Source of the DNA: Vibrio coralliilyticus ATCC BAA-450
GTDB taxonomy: Bacteria; Pseudomonadota; Gammaproteobacteria; Enterobacterales; Vibrionaceae
DNA length: 64,000 bases
Direction: 5' to 3'
Assembly: GCF_000176135.1 (NCBI RefSeq)
Contig: NZ_ACZN01000018.1
Location: forward strand, 558,001 to 622,000
Part shown: positions 1 to 9,340 of the stretch, piece after piece
How the letters are laid out: each line of letters opens with the position of its first letter
How positions within the stretch are numbered: the stretch's first letter is position 1
Notes under the pieces: model-generated
Seen by the model: the letters and a program-made list of their open reading frames with translations, nothing else
The model's database searches: none
What the model was told of the DNA's origin: nothing
Made by a program: the position numbers and the translations under genes

Positions 1-1
1 A

Positions 2-52
2 GCATTGAGAAAGTACTACAGAGACTATGACCGAACCGCTACATGTAAGTAA
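2..52 (+). CDS. possible 3' end of an upstream gene (partial)
   Basis: The reading frame entering at base 2 stays open for 16 codons and stops with TAA at 50-52, just before the DUF1289 gene; its last residues would read TATCK. The basic, Tyr-rich helix-like tail could be the C-terminus of a gene starting left of the window. It is too short to identify and could be chance. Confidence 0.3.
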   Translation, partial: ALRKYYRDYDRTATCK

Positions 53-60
53 GGGATGAT

Positions 61-237
61 ATGAAGAAACAAAAAAGCCCGTGTATTGATGTGTGTGACT
101 TTTCAGGTCCAAAAGGTTGGTGTTTGGGGTGCGCTCGAACACGTGAAGAGTGTCAGAACTGGAAAACAATGAAGCCTTACGCTATCAACACTCTTCAAAG
201 AGAATTGAAAAAGAGAATGACCAAAATAAATCAGTGA
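61..237 (+). CDS. DUF1289 family small cysteine-rich protein
   Basis: A 58-residue protein. The N-terminal half carries the DUF1289 signature: SPCIDVC (C8, C12), then GWCLGC (C21, C24) followed by ARTREE and a conserved Trp (W34). The four cysteines, spaced CX3C...CX2C, suggest a metal or Fe-S site, but no function is established for the family that I can name. The start ATG has an AAGG ribosome-binding site 6 bases upstream. The C-terminal third is a basic helix. The family call is firm because motif order and spacing match; the biochemical role is unknown. Confidence 0.85.
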   Translation: MKKQKSPCIDVCDFSGPKGWCLGCARTREECQNWKTMKPYAINTLQRELKKRMTKINQ

Positions 238-353
238 ATCCCCCATTTAAGATGGCCTTCCTATTGAGAGACCACCTGAATCATAAAACCTCTCTATAGC
301 GTACCAGTTTTACTGTCACGATATGCAAACTAACGATCAGCCGCGTTCATTAG

Positions 354-1265
354 TCATTCTGCTGCTGCGGTAATCTCCGCAATTTGCTCTCTAAACCATC
401 GGTTAGCCTGATCGTCTTTATTTTTGATATGCCAGTACATTTTCATGGCGTAGCTTTCAAGCTCAACAGGGGGCGTAAAAGACGACACATTAAACTTACC
501 TGCAATCAAATCGACAAACGTTCTGGGCGCGGTCAGGATCGCATCGCTTGATTCGACAATGTATGGTGCGCTAGAGAAGTTCGCGACCTTGTATTGCATC
601 ACTCGTGATAGCCCTAAACCTTCAAGTGCATCATCAACCATGCCTCGATTATCATTGCCTGTGCTAGCGAGAACATGGGGGTACTGGCAAAAGTCCTTAG
701 CCTTTATCTTTGAATTTAACAATGGGTGCCCTGCTCTCACTACCGAAACGAAATCATCTCGATAAAGCGTCCTCACCATTAAGTTAGGGTGGGTTGAGTC
801 TATAACACTAATCGCAAAATCCACTTCCCCACTCTCTATCTGACTAGCCAATGCTCGTTTTTCAATTTTCCTGAAAACAATCCGGATATTCGGTGCTATT
901 CGCCCAAAATGACGGCTTAAATGGGGGGCGAGGATATGTTCAACCAGATCACTGGTGGCGATGTAAAAAGTGCGATCAGACGTCAAGGGATCAAATACTT
1001 CTTGGAAAAGAATGTTTCTCTCAAAGTCGTTCAGCCAACGTCCTAAGGATGTTTGAAGTGACTCCGCTCTGGGTGTTAACACCATTTTATTACCCTGGCG
1101 GATAACTAGAGAGTCATTAAAACTGTGACGCAACTTTTTAAGCGTATGACTCACAGCCGATTGCGTTAGCCCTGCCCGCTCTCCTGCTTGGGTAAGATTT
1201 TTGGTTTCAAAGATAATTTGCAGCAGCCTAAGTTGGCTCAGCTCAATATCCGAAATGTTTGACAT
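354..1265 (-). CDS. LysR-family transcriptional regulator
   Basis: A 303-residue LysR-type regulator. Residues about 10-70 form the winged HTH (LTQAGERAGLTQSAVSHTLKKL), and the rest is a periplasmic-binding-protein-like effector domain (about 95-300). It is divergent from the exported DJ-1-like gene at 1379, with a 113-bp shared upstream region, so it probably controls that gene and the following SDR. The effector is not predictable. The family call is certain; the target is inferred only from the divergent arrangement. Confidence 0.93.
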   Translation of the reverse strand: MSNISDIELSQLRLLQIIFETKNLTQAGERAGLTQSAVSHTLKKLRHSFNDSLVIRQGNKMVLTPRAESLQTSLGRWLNDFERNILFQEVFDPLTSDRTFYIATSDLVEHILAPHLSRHFGRIAPNIRIVFRKIEKRALASQIESGEVDFAISVIDSTHPNLMVRTLYRDDFVSVVRAGHPLLNSKIKAKDFCQYPHVLASTGNDNRGMVDDALEGLGLSRVMQYKVANFSSAPYIVESSDAILTAPRTFVDLIAGKFNVSSFTPPVELESYAMKMYWHIKNKDDQANRWFREQIAEITAAAE

Positions 1266-1378
1266 CCATTACATCCCATTAAAAATACTCATACCTAGAT
1301 TACCCCAATTAATTTCATTAATGAATAGGGCAGACATATTCTTATCTCGAATCCAACGTAATCTAATGAGGGAACAAC

Positions 1379-2224
1379 ATGAAAACACCAAAGCTTCTTA
1401 CCCTAGCAGCCTTAATCGCAAGCCCTGTAACCATGGCTGACAATATCTTAGTCGTTCTATCTGACGTATCTGAGATGAAGTTAAAAGGTGGCTACGACTA
1501 CCAGACTGGTTTCTATCTCAATGAGCTGATGGAACCGGTGAAAATCTTTTTGGACGCAGGGCACACACTGACTTTCGCATCACCAACAGGACAAGCACCA
1601 ACGCTTGATCCCGTTTCGGATACTCCTGGCCACTTCTTAGATGAAAGTAAGGCCAACTACGAAGCACACAAAGCATTACTGAACAAACTCCAACTAACAA
1701 ATTCCGAGCTTAGCCCAGTACTTAGCTTCTCACGCGTTGAACAAATTGGGATTGAAAATTATGACGCAGTGTTTGTACCTGGTGGTCACGCACCATTAGG
1801 CGATTTGGTTGCCAACGATCAGTTAGGTGATTTTTTACGCTACTTCAATGCTGAATCAAAACCTACTGGGCTGGTTTGCCATGGCCCTGTGGCTCTCCTT
1901 TCGTCACTAGACAACAGCAAAGAATTCGAAACGCAAATGAAGAGTGGTTCCGGAGCAAAACCAGCCAAAGGTTGGATCTATGACGACTACAACATGACCA
2001 CATTCAGCAACTCCGAAGAAACAGTAGCTACTCAGTATTACCTAGGAGGCGATGAGTTGTACTACTGGCCGCAGGACGCATTAATAAAAGCAGGCGGCAA
2101 CTACTCTCGTGGTGCAGAAGATTGGCAGCCACATATTGTTGTCGACCGAGAGCTAGTCACAGGTCAGAACAACAAATCATCGACAGGTGTCGCTTTAGCC
2201 ATGTTAGAGCTGCTGGACAAGTAA
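1379..2224 (+). CDS. exported type 1 glutamine amidotransferase-like (DJ-1/PfpI) protein
   Basis: A 281-residue protein with a clear N-terminal signal peptide (KTPKLLTLAALIASPVTMA, cleavage near residue 20). The mature part has the DJ-1/PfpI/Hsp31 fold signatures: VFVPGGHAP near residue 138 and the nucleophile elbow LVCHGPVAL near residue 168, with the expected Cys-His. Hsp31-like members act as glyoxalases/deglycases or chaperones, mostly in the cytoplasm, so export to the periplasm is notable. The ribosome-binding site GAGGGA lies 6 bases before ATG. It is followed after 54 bp by an SDR and is probably co-transcribed with it under the divergent LysR regulator. Confidence 0.85.
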   Translation: MKTPKLLTLAALIASPVTMADNILVVLSDVSEMKLKGGYDYQTGFYLNELMEPVKIFLDAGHTLTFASPTGQAPTLDPVSDTPGHFLDESKANYEAHKALLNKLQLTNSELSPVLSFSRVEQIGIENYDAVFVPGGHAPLGDLVANDQLGDFLRYFNAESKPTGLVCHGPVALLSSLDNSKEFETQMKSGSGAKPAKGWIYDDYNMTTFSNSEETVATQYYLGGDELYYWPQDALIKAGGNYSRGAEDWQPHIVVDRELVTGQNNKSSTGVALAMLELLDK

Positions 2225-2278
2225 ATCGTTCATTATTCAGTCCACAACTTACACAATCTATATATTAGGAACCATATT

Positions 2279-3145
2279 ATGACTCAGACAGTACTTATTA
2301 CAGGTGTCAATTCAGGCTTCGGTTACCTGACCGCAAATACACTTAGTGACAATGGTTACACCGTTATTGGGACAATGCGCGACCCGCAAGGCCGCAATGC
2401 TTCCATCGCCAACGAGTTTGCAGCGAAAGGCGTCATGATCGTTGACATTGATGTTACCGATGATGAAAGCGTGACTCGAGGTGTGCAGCATGCCCTAGAA
2501 AAAACAGGAACAATAGACATCCTCATAAACAATGCAGGTGTCGGAACTCTGGGTTGGCAGGAAAGCTTCACCATCGACGACTTCAAGAAAGTGTTTGATA
2601 TCAATGTCTTTGGTGTTCAAAGACTAACGCGAGCTGTTTTGCCTTATATGAAAAAACAGCAGCAAGGCACTCTTATTCAGATATCCAGCATTTTGGGTAA
2701 GTTCGTTTTGCCTTTCCTGGGCTCTTATAACGCTTCAAAGCATGCGGTTGAAGGTCTGGTCGAAAACTATCGCGCCGAGCTCACTCAGTTTGGAATTCAA
2801 TCGCTGATTGTTCAGCCAGGCGGGTTTGGCACAGACTTCGGCGCCAATTTACTCAAGTCGAGTGACACAGCCGTTTCACAAAGTTATGGCGAACATGCCA
2901 ATGCACCAGAGCAGATGTGGGCAGGGACTGAGCAGAGCCACGATGCAGAAGACGCTCCAAACCCTCAAATGGTTGCTGATGCAATATTGAAACTGATAGA
3001 AACCATACCGGAAGAACGTACTTTTAGAACGGTTGTTGACGGAACAGGTTTAAACCCAGTAATAGGCGAGATTAACGCCTCAACAGAAAAAGCCATGCAG
3101 ACGATCTACACCGCGTATGGTATGGAAAACCTTCTCCAACCATAA
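2279..3145 (+). CDS. SDR family NAD(P)-dependent oxidoreductase
   Basis: A classical short-chain dehydrogenase of 288 residues. The Rossmann motif TGVNSGFG is at 8-15, NNAG near 88, the catalytic Ser in QISS near 140, and YNASK near 153. The C-terminal extension past residue 190 is longer than in FabG-like enzymes and resembles the retinol/17-beta type SDRs of unknown substrate. AGGA precedes the ATG by about 8 bases. It probably forms a two-gene operon with the exported DJ-1-like protein, and a hairpin follows the stop. Confidence 0.9.
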   Translation: MTQTVLITGVNSGFGYLTANTLSDNGYTVIGTMRDPQGRNASIANEFAAKGVMIVDIDVTDDESVTRGVQHALEKTGTIDILINNAGVGTLGWQESFTIDDFKKVFDINVFGVQRLTRAVLPYMKKQQQGTLIQISSILGKFVLPFLGSYNASKHAVEGLVENYRAELTQFGIQSLIVQPGGFGTDFGANLLKSSDTAVSQSYGEHANAPEQMWAGTEQSHDAEDAPNPQMVADAILKLIETIPEERTFRTVVDGTGLNPVIGEINASTEKAMQTIYTAYGMENLLQP

Positions 3146-3177
3146 ACAAACCGCTGATCTCACTGCCTAAAATGGAA

Positions 3178-3203
3178 GGCGCCGGAACGAAAGTTCTGGC
3201 GTC
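3178..3203 (+). terminator. hairpin after the SDR gene, possible terminator
   Basis: A 10-bp stem, GCGCCGGAAC paired with GTTCTGGCGT (two G-U pairs), closes a GAAA tetraloop. It lies 33 bases after the SDR stop. The following U-tract (CCTTTGAT) is weak, so termination is likely but not certain. Confidence 0.5.
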
Positions 3204-3457
3204 CTTTGATAGGTTGTCCCATCAAGCGCATATAAGTTATTGATACTAGATAAGCCATGAGCTAAAAGATTCCAAGCATGGAAATCGCGATGTTGGCCGC
3301 CTTTTTGAGTGATAGCATTGACTGGTTCCCCATCGCCCAATTGTTACAACGACAAGAAATTCATATTAAACATTATTCATATGTGATTCATATCCTATCC
3401 TTTTGAATCATTTACTTTAAAGTTGGCTCACCCTTATCAACTTGCTCAATCTGGTTA
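3204..3457 (+). other. intergenic region upstream of the 3458 operon
   Basis: Together with the hairpin this is a 312-bp stretch without a gene. It is AT-rich toward its right end. A CRP-like half site (TGTGATTC, about 3379-3386) lies about 75 bases before the next start. No convincing ORF or RNA was seen. Confidence 0.35.
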
Positions 3458-5017
3458 ATGAAACGGACACTACTTTGGGTCGTGCTGCATGGCTTTGCCA
3501 TGCTGTGTGTTCTGATGAATCTTTTAACAGGCTTTCGCATTGCAACAGTAAGCCATCCGCAATGGCTTTTCTTCTCGGTGTGGCTTCCTCAAGGGCAATT
3601 GCATTCCATCCACATCTATTCCGGTATTGCGTTAAGTGCTTTGGCGCTCTCATATTGTATTTATCGTTGGAAGCTCAAGCCGAGTGTTAAATCGAGCCAG
3701 CGTCGAGGCATCAACGCATTTAACAAACGCTTCATTAAAGTGAGCTACGTGCTCTTCCCTGCATTAATTGTGACTGGGTGGCTGCTACTTAGCGGTTACG
3801 CAGGTGATGCAAGCAAGCTTCACTTTTATCTTGCACACGGGGCACTACTTTACTTATTTCTGCACGCTGGCGGTTACTTTCTCCAATATGGTGTGGCGAC
3901 ATTTCTCACTATCTTTTCAACTCGAATAACCAAGCATGAAATACTGCAAATATTAGCAGTATTAACGCTTACCCTTCTCCCTTGGGCGGGCATCTTTCTG
4001 ACTTCCTCTGCGGTGCTGACGGCCACAACCCTACCTTCAGAGCAAGTTATCAACATTGATGGCATTGCCGAAGAGCCCATTTGGCAAAATACACCGTCGA
4101 CCTACGTAGAAACCTATGGTGGAGAAGGGTTTGAAAATGGGTATACTCGCATCAGTATCAAAGCGCTCCAGAACCAGCAGGATATTTTCTTCCACATCAC
4201 TTGGGATGATCCAACCGAAAGTCTGGATCACCTCCCTTTGGTTAAAACAGACAAAGGTTGGCAAGTCCAAGAAGACGGCTTTTATCGCTTCGACGAAAAG
4301 CAATTCTATGAAGACAAACTTGCAATCATGATCTCCAATTCATGCAACCTAGGCGCCGATGGAACCGCTCACCTTGGGCCTAAGCCACTAGAAGGAAAAC
4401 CTGCCAATTGGCACGGCAAAGGTTATCACTATTCGCCAGATAACAGCCTTCGTGATCTATGGCATTGGAAGGCTGTACGAACCAATGGCATGTATCAGGC
4501 GGATGACAATTCGTTCACTACTCCTCAGCAAGTTGACCCAGCTAAGAGGCGCTATACCGCTGGCTATATGACTGACGGCAAAGAATCTGGGGCTTACGTC
4601 ATGAATTGGCAGTGGTATTCACCTAATGGCGTCACCCCGAAACGACTGCCTAATACAGACCTAACCGGCTCTTTTTCGTCTATCAACCAATCTACGAATC
4701 ACGCTCCTTACCTGAGCTGGCACGACACTAAGGTTTACTCACATAACATTGAGCAATCTCCCCTCAAGACGACCCTTCCTTCGGTATTACATAACTCCAA
4801 TCAGTTTGAAGGTGACCGAGGTGATGTCCGTGCATTTGGGCAGTGGAACAACGGAGCATGGTCACTCGAAATCGCTCGAAAATTAGATACAGGATCAGCT
4901 CAGGACATTGCAATACGTGATGGTGTATGCCTTTGGGTTGCCGCTTTTGACCATTCCCAAATAGCACACACGCGACATGCTCAAGGCATACGTTTAGCAC
5001 TTGAGGTAACACAATGA
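3458..5017 (+). CDS. cytochrome b561-like membrane domain fused to an ethylbenzene-dehydrogenase-type haem-binding domain
   Basis: A 519-residue protein. Residues 1-190 contain four to five hydrophobic segments with His residues at helix positions (HSIHIYSG near 49, LAHGALLYLFLHAGGY near 127), as in di-haem cytochrome b561/NiFe-hydrogenase b subunits. Residues 195-519 are a soluble domain like the EB_dh haem-binding gamma subunits (INIDGIAEEPIWQ, FFHITWDD, DLWHWKA, GQWNNGAWSLEIAR). This suggests a membrane-anchored electron-transfer protein with its soluble part in the periplasm. The stop overlaps the next gene's start by ATGA. The assigned start has no strong ribosome-binding site. Confidence 0.75.
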   Translation: MKRTLLWVVLHGFAMLCVLMNLLTGFRIATVSHPQWLFFSVWLPQGQLHSIHIYSGIALSALALSYCIYRWKLKPSVKSSQRRGINAFNKRFIKVSYVLFPALIVTGWLLLSGYAGDASKLHFYLAHGALLYLFLHAGGYFLQYGVATFLTIFSTRITKHEILQILAVLTLTLLPWAGIFLTSSAVLTATTLPSEQVINIDGIAEEPIWQNTPSTYVETYGGEGFENGYTRISIKALQNQQDIFFHITWDDPTESLDHLPLVKTDKGWQVQEDGFYRFDEKQFYEDKLAIMISNSCNLGADGTAHLGPKPLEGKPANWHGKGYHYSPDNSLRDLWHWKAVRTNGMYQADDNSFTTPQQVDPAKRRYTAGYMTDGKESGAYVMNWQWYSPNGVTPKRLPNTDLTGSFSSINQSTNHAPYLSWHDTKVYSHNIEQSPLKTTLPSVLHNSNQFEGDRGDVRAFGQWNNGAWSLEIARKLDTGSAQDIAIRDGVCLWVAAFDHSQIAHTRHAQGIRLALEVTQ

Positions 5018-5631
5018 TCAAACGACTGTCGATACTCGCTACTTTGATTTCAAGCTTAGTAGTCATCGCTTACTTCAACCCTATTGAGCAAGAAGAACCA
5101 CAACCATCACGATGGCAAAAGATAACTATGGGAGGTCAACCAATCGATATCTGGAGTGGGCCTTGGAGCTGCGTGTTGGATAAGAAAACGGGATTACTCT
5201 GGGAAGTAAAAACAGACTCTGAAAACATCCATGATTCGTATTGGTCGTACTCATGGTTTGATGGCACGCGAGGTGTCCCAGATCGCGGCGATTGTTTCTT
5301 TGACGATGGTCGCTGCGACAGTTTCGACCATGTCACTCGAACCAACGCCGAATCCTTGTGTGGCCGCAGTGATTGGCGAGTCCCCACAACGGACGAGCTC
5401 TCCACACTGATTAACCTCTCGGTTCCAAATGGGCAGGCCAAAATCAGTGGCGGATTTTTTCCTAGGGTGCGCAAAGGTGATTATTGGACAGCAGACCATT
5501 CGATTCCTTTAAGCGGCTTTTACTCTCGATTGGGCGAAGGGGCAAACGCCGTTGACTTTCGTGATGGCCAAGTGAAAACCCTCCCCTATCGAAATGCCGC
5601 CTTTTTAATCTTGGTCACTCAAGCTCGGTAG
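5014..5631 (+). CDS. DUF1566 (Lcl C-terminal-like) exported or anchored protein
   Basis: A 205-residue protein with one N-terminal hydrophobic segment (signal peptide or anchor, residues 4-21) and a DUF1566 domain (SCVLDKKTGLLWEVK near 50, then SDWRVPTTDELSTLI near 120, YWTAD near 158, VDFRDG near 180). Domains of this type occur in secreted, often surface-associated vibrio proteins. The gene overlaps the cytochrome-like gene by four bases (ATGA) and has GAGGTAAC upstream, so the two are translationally coupled. The function is unknown; membership in the same envelope operon is the main clue. Confidence 0.8.
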   Translation: MIKRLSILATLISSLVVIAYFNPIEQEEPQPSRWQKITMGGQPIDIWSGPWSCVLDKKTGLLWEVKTDSENIHDSYWSYSWFDGTRGVPDRGDCFFDDGRCDSFDHVTRTNAESLCGRSDWRVPTTDELSTLINLSVPNGQAKISGGFFPRVRKGDYWTADHSIPLSGFYSRLGEGANAVDFRDGQVKTLPYRNAAFLILVTQAR

Positions 5632-5687
5632 TCGAATTTTCATGGTCAGTTTAGACCGACTCTAACCCATAAACTATGGACTTTATT

Positions 5688-8048
5688 ATGATTCGAAGGA
5701 TTGCAACATTGTCACTTTTAGCCGTAGCCGGGCTCACGAGCCTGAATGCGGGAGCCGCGACACAATATCATCGAGTAGTCTGGGACGGTGACCCTGCGCG
5801 AGAAGCGGTCATTGGATTCTCGCCTAACGGCGAGAGTGAACAACCCTATGTGCAATATGGAACGTCAACCGATGAAGCCACATGGCTAACCAAACAACCT
5901 AGCTACGATCATGTATTTGCTGGCGACTTACTCAGCTATTTTGTCCGATTGGATAACCTGATGCCGGATTCCCCCGTTTACTATCGTGTCTGTGACCAAC
6001 AAGGTTGTGGTGAGCGCTTTTGGTTCCGCACCGCTCCTATAGACAATAGTGAGTTTGTCATGATCGCTGGGGGCGATACTCGCACAGGGTGGACCAACCG
6101 AAGAATGGGGAATCAGCTAGTAGCGAAGGTTCGCCCCTTATTCATCCTTCACGGCGGCGATTACACCAGCCAAAACAGCGCGTCGCAAATGGCTCAGTAC
6201 TTAGAAGATTGGGCATTGACCTTTTCCAGTGACCAGATAGATGGCAAAGCGTACAAACGTACCTACCCATTCATTCCAACCCACGGCAACCACGAAGATT
6301 ACGATTACTCAACGCTGTGTAAAGTGTTTGGAGTCGATGCTGACGGTAATGGCGAGTGTAATCCTTTTGATACCTACAACGTTGTTAACATTTCGCCATT
6401 ACTTCGCATCTATACACTGAACAGCCAGTTTCGCAAAAGTGGCTGGTCAAGCTATGCCTCCCAAATGAACGAATGGCTAGAACAGGATTTGGCCACTCAT
6501 GGCGAAGAGAATATCTGGCGCGTGGCACAATACCACAGACCAATGTTTCCTCACGTTTCATCCAAGTCTGATAGCCCAGATCTGTTTAGCTGGTGGGCAG
6601 AGTTGTTTTACCAGCACAGTATGAATCTCGTTGTCGAATCAGATAGTCACTTAACCAAAGCGACCCGAGAACTAAAACCGGACGGTAACAACTTTGTTAG
6701 TTCGCCAACCGGAGGAACAGTGTACATCGGTGAAGGCAGTTGGGGGGCAGCAGCCCGCTCTGCTAATGACCCTAAAAGCTGGACTCTAGACGCAGCAAGT
6801 ATTCAGCAAGTAAAAGTCATTCAAGTATTGAAAGACTCCATGACCGTCCGAACTGCGCAGTTTGATACTTCAGCTTCAACGCTGACAAGAGAGGAGAGAG
6901 AAGCGGATAGCCTCCGTTTACCAGAGAACGTGAATTGGTGGTCACTCAACGAAGTCGGAGAAACGATGGAATTGGTTCAATCCGCGGATCGTCTCTCGAT
7001 ACTTAAAAATCAAGATCCTGATACCTCCCCTTCGTTCATTCGCTTATCCGCCACACAAGATGTTTTTGTCGCACAATCACAGCCAGACACTAACTTTGAT
7101 GGACACGAAGATGGCTTGCTCGCCGATGCATCTGATTCTACCTATGGCCGAACTATGAGCCTAATGGCCTTTGACGTTTCATCCATTCCAACTTGTGTCG
7201 ATATAGCCGGTGTTAAGCTTGAATTGCAAGTCACCAACAAATCTTATGGAGAGTATGGCGTTCATGTCGCTGCAGAGGAGTGGAAAGACTCATCGGCGAC
7301 CTGGAATTCAGTGGATGGTGAACAAATCGCCGGAAGAACACTGACCCAATTCATACCATCATCAACGGGAACGGTCGATGTTGATCTAACCGACAGCCAC
7401 CTACTCGACTTATGGGAGCATGATGGCAATTTTGGCCTAGTCATCGCGTCAGCCGGTACGACAGATGGCCTTGACTTTGATTCAAGCGAAACAGGTACAC
7501 CACCAGCACTAGTCGTGAGCTACAACGAACGCAAAGACTGTGAGGCACCTGTTAACTCATTATCGTTACCAACCAGCGACGATACCTTTATCGCCTCCAG
7601 CAAAGCTTCTGAAAGCTTCAACAATCATGCAGACGGCTTACTTGCTGACTTGCTTGATACCAAATATGGAAAAACCAATGCGCTGATGAAGTTTGATGTC
7701 TCTGCATTACCTGAAGGCGTTGAATTCGATTCAGTGATATTGGCATTACACGTGACCAATGCTTCGACTGGCAATTTTGAATTGTATCGCGTCAATCAAA
7801 ATTGGAATGAGCAGACGGCGACCTGGCAATCGATTTACGATAATGGCGGTTCTGGCGACTACCTAACCACCTTCTCACCAAAAGAGACTGGTGTTTACCG
7901 TATCGATTTGACCAACTCGGGCTTACTTCAATCTTGGCTTAACGGAGAAAACACTGGGCTTATCATTGTACCCAAGAGCCTCAATGGTCTTGATATCAGC
8001 TCCCGCGAACTGGGAATGGGCCCCGTTTTAACAGTCACTTATCATTAG
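5688..8048 (+). CDS. secreted purple-acid-phosphatase-like metallophosphoesterase with two DNRLRE modules
   Basis: About 786 residues from the second in-frame ATG (MIRRIATL), which makes a standard signal peptide; the ATG at 5676 is an alternative. Residues 25-115 are a PAP-type N-terminal FN3-like domain. The metallophosphoesterase core follows, with ligand motifs GGDTR (near 125), HGGDY (near 150), HGNHED (near 200), QYHRP (near 280) and SDSHL (near 320). Two C-terminal DNRLRE-type beta modules repeat the pattern FNN/DGHEDGLLAD...YGRT...LMAFDVSSIP. This suggests a secreted phosphatase with carbohydrate or cell-surface attachment modules. It ends the operon before a strong terminator. Confidence 0.85.
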   Translation: MIRRIATLSLLAVAGLTSLNAGAATQYHRVVWDGDPAREAVIGFSPNGESEQPYVQYGTSTDEATWLTKQPSYDHVFAGDLLSYFVRLDNLMPDSPVYYRVCDQQGCGERFWFRTAPIDNSEFVMIAGGDTRTGWTNRRMGNQLVAKVRPLFILHGGDYTSQNSASQMAQYLEDWALTFSSDQIDGKAYKRTYPFIPTHGNHEDYDYSTLCKVFGVDADGNGECNPFDTYNVVNISPLLRIYTLNSQFRKSGWSSYASQMNEWLEQDLATHGEENIWRVAQYHRPMFPHVSSKSDSPDLFSWWAELFYQHSMNLVVESDSHLTKATRELKPDGNNFVSSPTGGTVYIGEGSWGAAARSANDPKSWTLDAASIQQVKVIQVLKDSMTVRTAQFDTSASTLTREEREADSLRLPENVNWWSLNEVGETMELVQSADRLSILKNQDPDTSPSFIRLSATQDVFVAQSQPDTNFDGHEDGLLADASDSTYGRTMSLMAFDVSSIPTCVDIAGVKLELQVTNKSYGEYGVHVAAEEWKDSSATWNSVDGEQIAGRTLTQFIPSSTGTVDVDLTDSHLLDLWEHDGNFGLVIASAGTTDGLDFDSSETGTPPALVVSYNERKDCEAPVNSLSLPTSDDTFIASSKASESFNNHADGLLADLLDTKYGKTNALMKFDVSALPEGVEFDSVILALHVTNASTGNFELYRVNQNWNEQTATWQSIYDNGGSGDYLTTFSPKETGVYRIDLTNSGLLQSWLNGENTGLIIVPKSLNGLDISSRELGMGPVLTVTYH

Positions 8049-8067
8049 CGACTACGAATAGCTCGGC

Positions 8068-8103
8068 TTCAATCTGGGCGAAAGTTTCAACGCCCAGATT
8101 GAA
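8068..8103 (+). terminator. strong hairpin between convergent genes
   Basis: A perfect 13-bp inverted repeat (TTCAATCTGGGCG / CGCCCAGATTGAA) separated by 10 bases. It lies between the phosphoesterase stop and the stop of the minus-strand reductase gene, so it can serve both strands. The U-tract is poor. Confidence 0.65.
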
Positions 8104-8114
8104 CGCTTTCACAG

Positions 8115-8687
8115 TTATTGTACGCTGACGTCTTTCTCACGAATTTGCTGGCTGTTGATATGCGCTGCCGCTTTTCTAGCAGCCGATTCTATATGCGTAA
8201 GATCAGCTTCCGTTTGAATAGAGAGATATTGGTGGCCTCTGAAATCTAAATCAAAATACCGAGCGGTCATCACAAATGGTTCAATAAAACACGATGGACA
8301 CGTAGATTGATAGCCCGTAGAAATGACCGACATGCTTTTTCCTGCCCATCGCCGACCTAAAAGCTTGTCGTTCTCCGTCAAGTCCGACAACCTGTCAAAA
8401 AACACTTTCATCTGAGCTGACATCGAATACCAGTACACAGGGGACGCCCAAACTATATGGTCTGCATCCACCAATGTACGCATCAACTCAAGAAAATCAT
8501 CGGATTCGTTCTGATGTTTGTAGTCGTAATATGTGATGTCATAATCTGACAAGTCAAACACGCGCCCCCCGGAAACCGCAGCAACAGCTTCAGCGAATTG
8601 ATGTGTATTGCCATCTGCCTTTGACGAGCCAAGTACAATCGCGATTCGCATATCTCGATCTAATTTTACATGCTCTAAATTGCCCAT
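8115..8687 (-). CDS. NAD(P)H-dependent FMN reductase / flavodoxin-fold oxidoreductase
   Basis: About 190 residues. The beta-strand and phosphate loop IAIVLGSSKADGNTHQF lie near the N-terminus. The FMN-contact loop WASPVYWYSMSAQMKVFFDRL follows near residue 80, as in NAD(P)H-dependent FMN reductases and WrbA/MdaB relatives. I place the start at the ATG at 8687. It has a GGGAGG ribosome-binding site and overlaps the stop of the VOC gene (TAATG), giving tight translational coupling; a TTG four codons upstream is less likely. Substrate unknown. Confidence 0.85.
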   Translation of the reverse strand: MGNLEHVKLDRDMRIAIVLGSSKADGNTHQFAEAVAAVSGGRVFDLSDYDITYYDYKHQNESDDFLELMRTLVDADHIVWASPVYWYSMSAQMKVFFDRLSDLTENDKLLGRRWAGKSMSVISTGYQSTCPSCFIEPFVMTARYFDLDFRGHQYLSIQTEADLTHIESAARKAAAHINSQQIREKDVSVQ

Positions 8688-9085
8688 TACGCCTCCCAAA
8701 CCTGACGCTGCAATACAACGCGGTAACCATCGATGTCTTCAAAAGTACATCCAACGTTTTCCCAATAAGGATTGAATGAGGTCACTTTCTGAAAACCCGC
8801 ACCGAGCATATTCTGACAGCAACGCTTCCAATCACTTTCGTCGGGTACGTAAAACACCAGCAAATTATCCTGACTTGGTGCAGGCCCTACATGGCTGCCG
8901 TAGTGGTGTGTAAATTCTAAATGATAGGGGTGAGCTGGATGACCGATGATGGTTCCACTAAAGCCTTCATGGTCGGTAAAGCTGCTCAGCAATTCAAAGC
9001 CTAAGCCGTTAATATACATATTGGTGAGAGTATCTAGATCGTTCGTTGGTCGAGCGACACGCAATGTTGAGTTCCTTGGGATCAT
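8687..9085 (-). CDS. VOC (glyoxalase/bleomycin-resistance fold) family protein
   Basis: A 132-residue single VOC domain made of two beta-alpha-beta-beta-beta units. The sequence TNMYINGLGFELLSSF (near 20) and the C-terminal CTFEDIDGYRVVLQ (near 112), with a Glu/Asp pair at the usual metal position, fit the fold. His residues sit near 57-60. It is co-transcribed with the downstream flavodoxin-like reductase (TAATG overlap) and starts after AAGGAG. No specific substrate can be assigned. Confidence 0.88.
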   Translation of the reverse strand: MIPRNSTLRVARPTNDLDTLTNMYINGLGFELLSSFTDHEGFSGTIIGHPAHPYHLEFTHHYGSHVGPAPSQDNLLVFYVPDESDWKRCCQNMLGAGFQKVTSFNPYWENVGCTFEDIDGYRVVLQRQVWEA

Positions 9086-9340
9086 AGTTGCTCCTTATCA
9101 AAATCCTGTGCTCAGCGATGGCCCATCTCTGGGCCTCCTTGAAACTAAGAAAACGCAGGATAAAACCTCAACCTAACTTGAGATCAAGAACCAATTTCTT
9201 AGATGCACCTTGTTTACGAAAGAGTCCAAATTGCTCACTCGGCCTCTAAAGACTCTGTGTCACTTTTCCATTCCCTGCAATCCCGAAATGCACTATGCTA
9301 AGGCCGCCCATAACAATGGGTACTTAATACATATATTTAT

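Noticed and set aside
8688..8699. TTG start at 8699 for the flavodoxin-like gene
   Set aside because: The ATG at 8687 has the GGGAGG site at correct spacing and a TAATG overlap with the previous gene.
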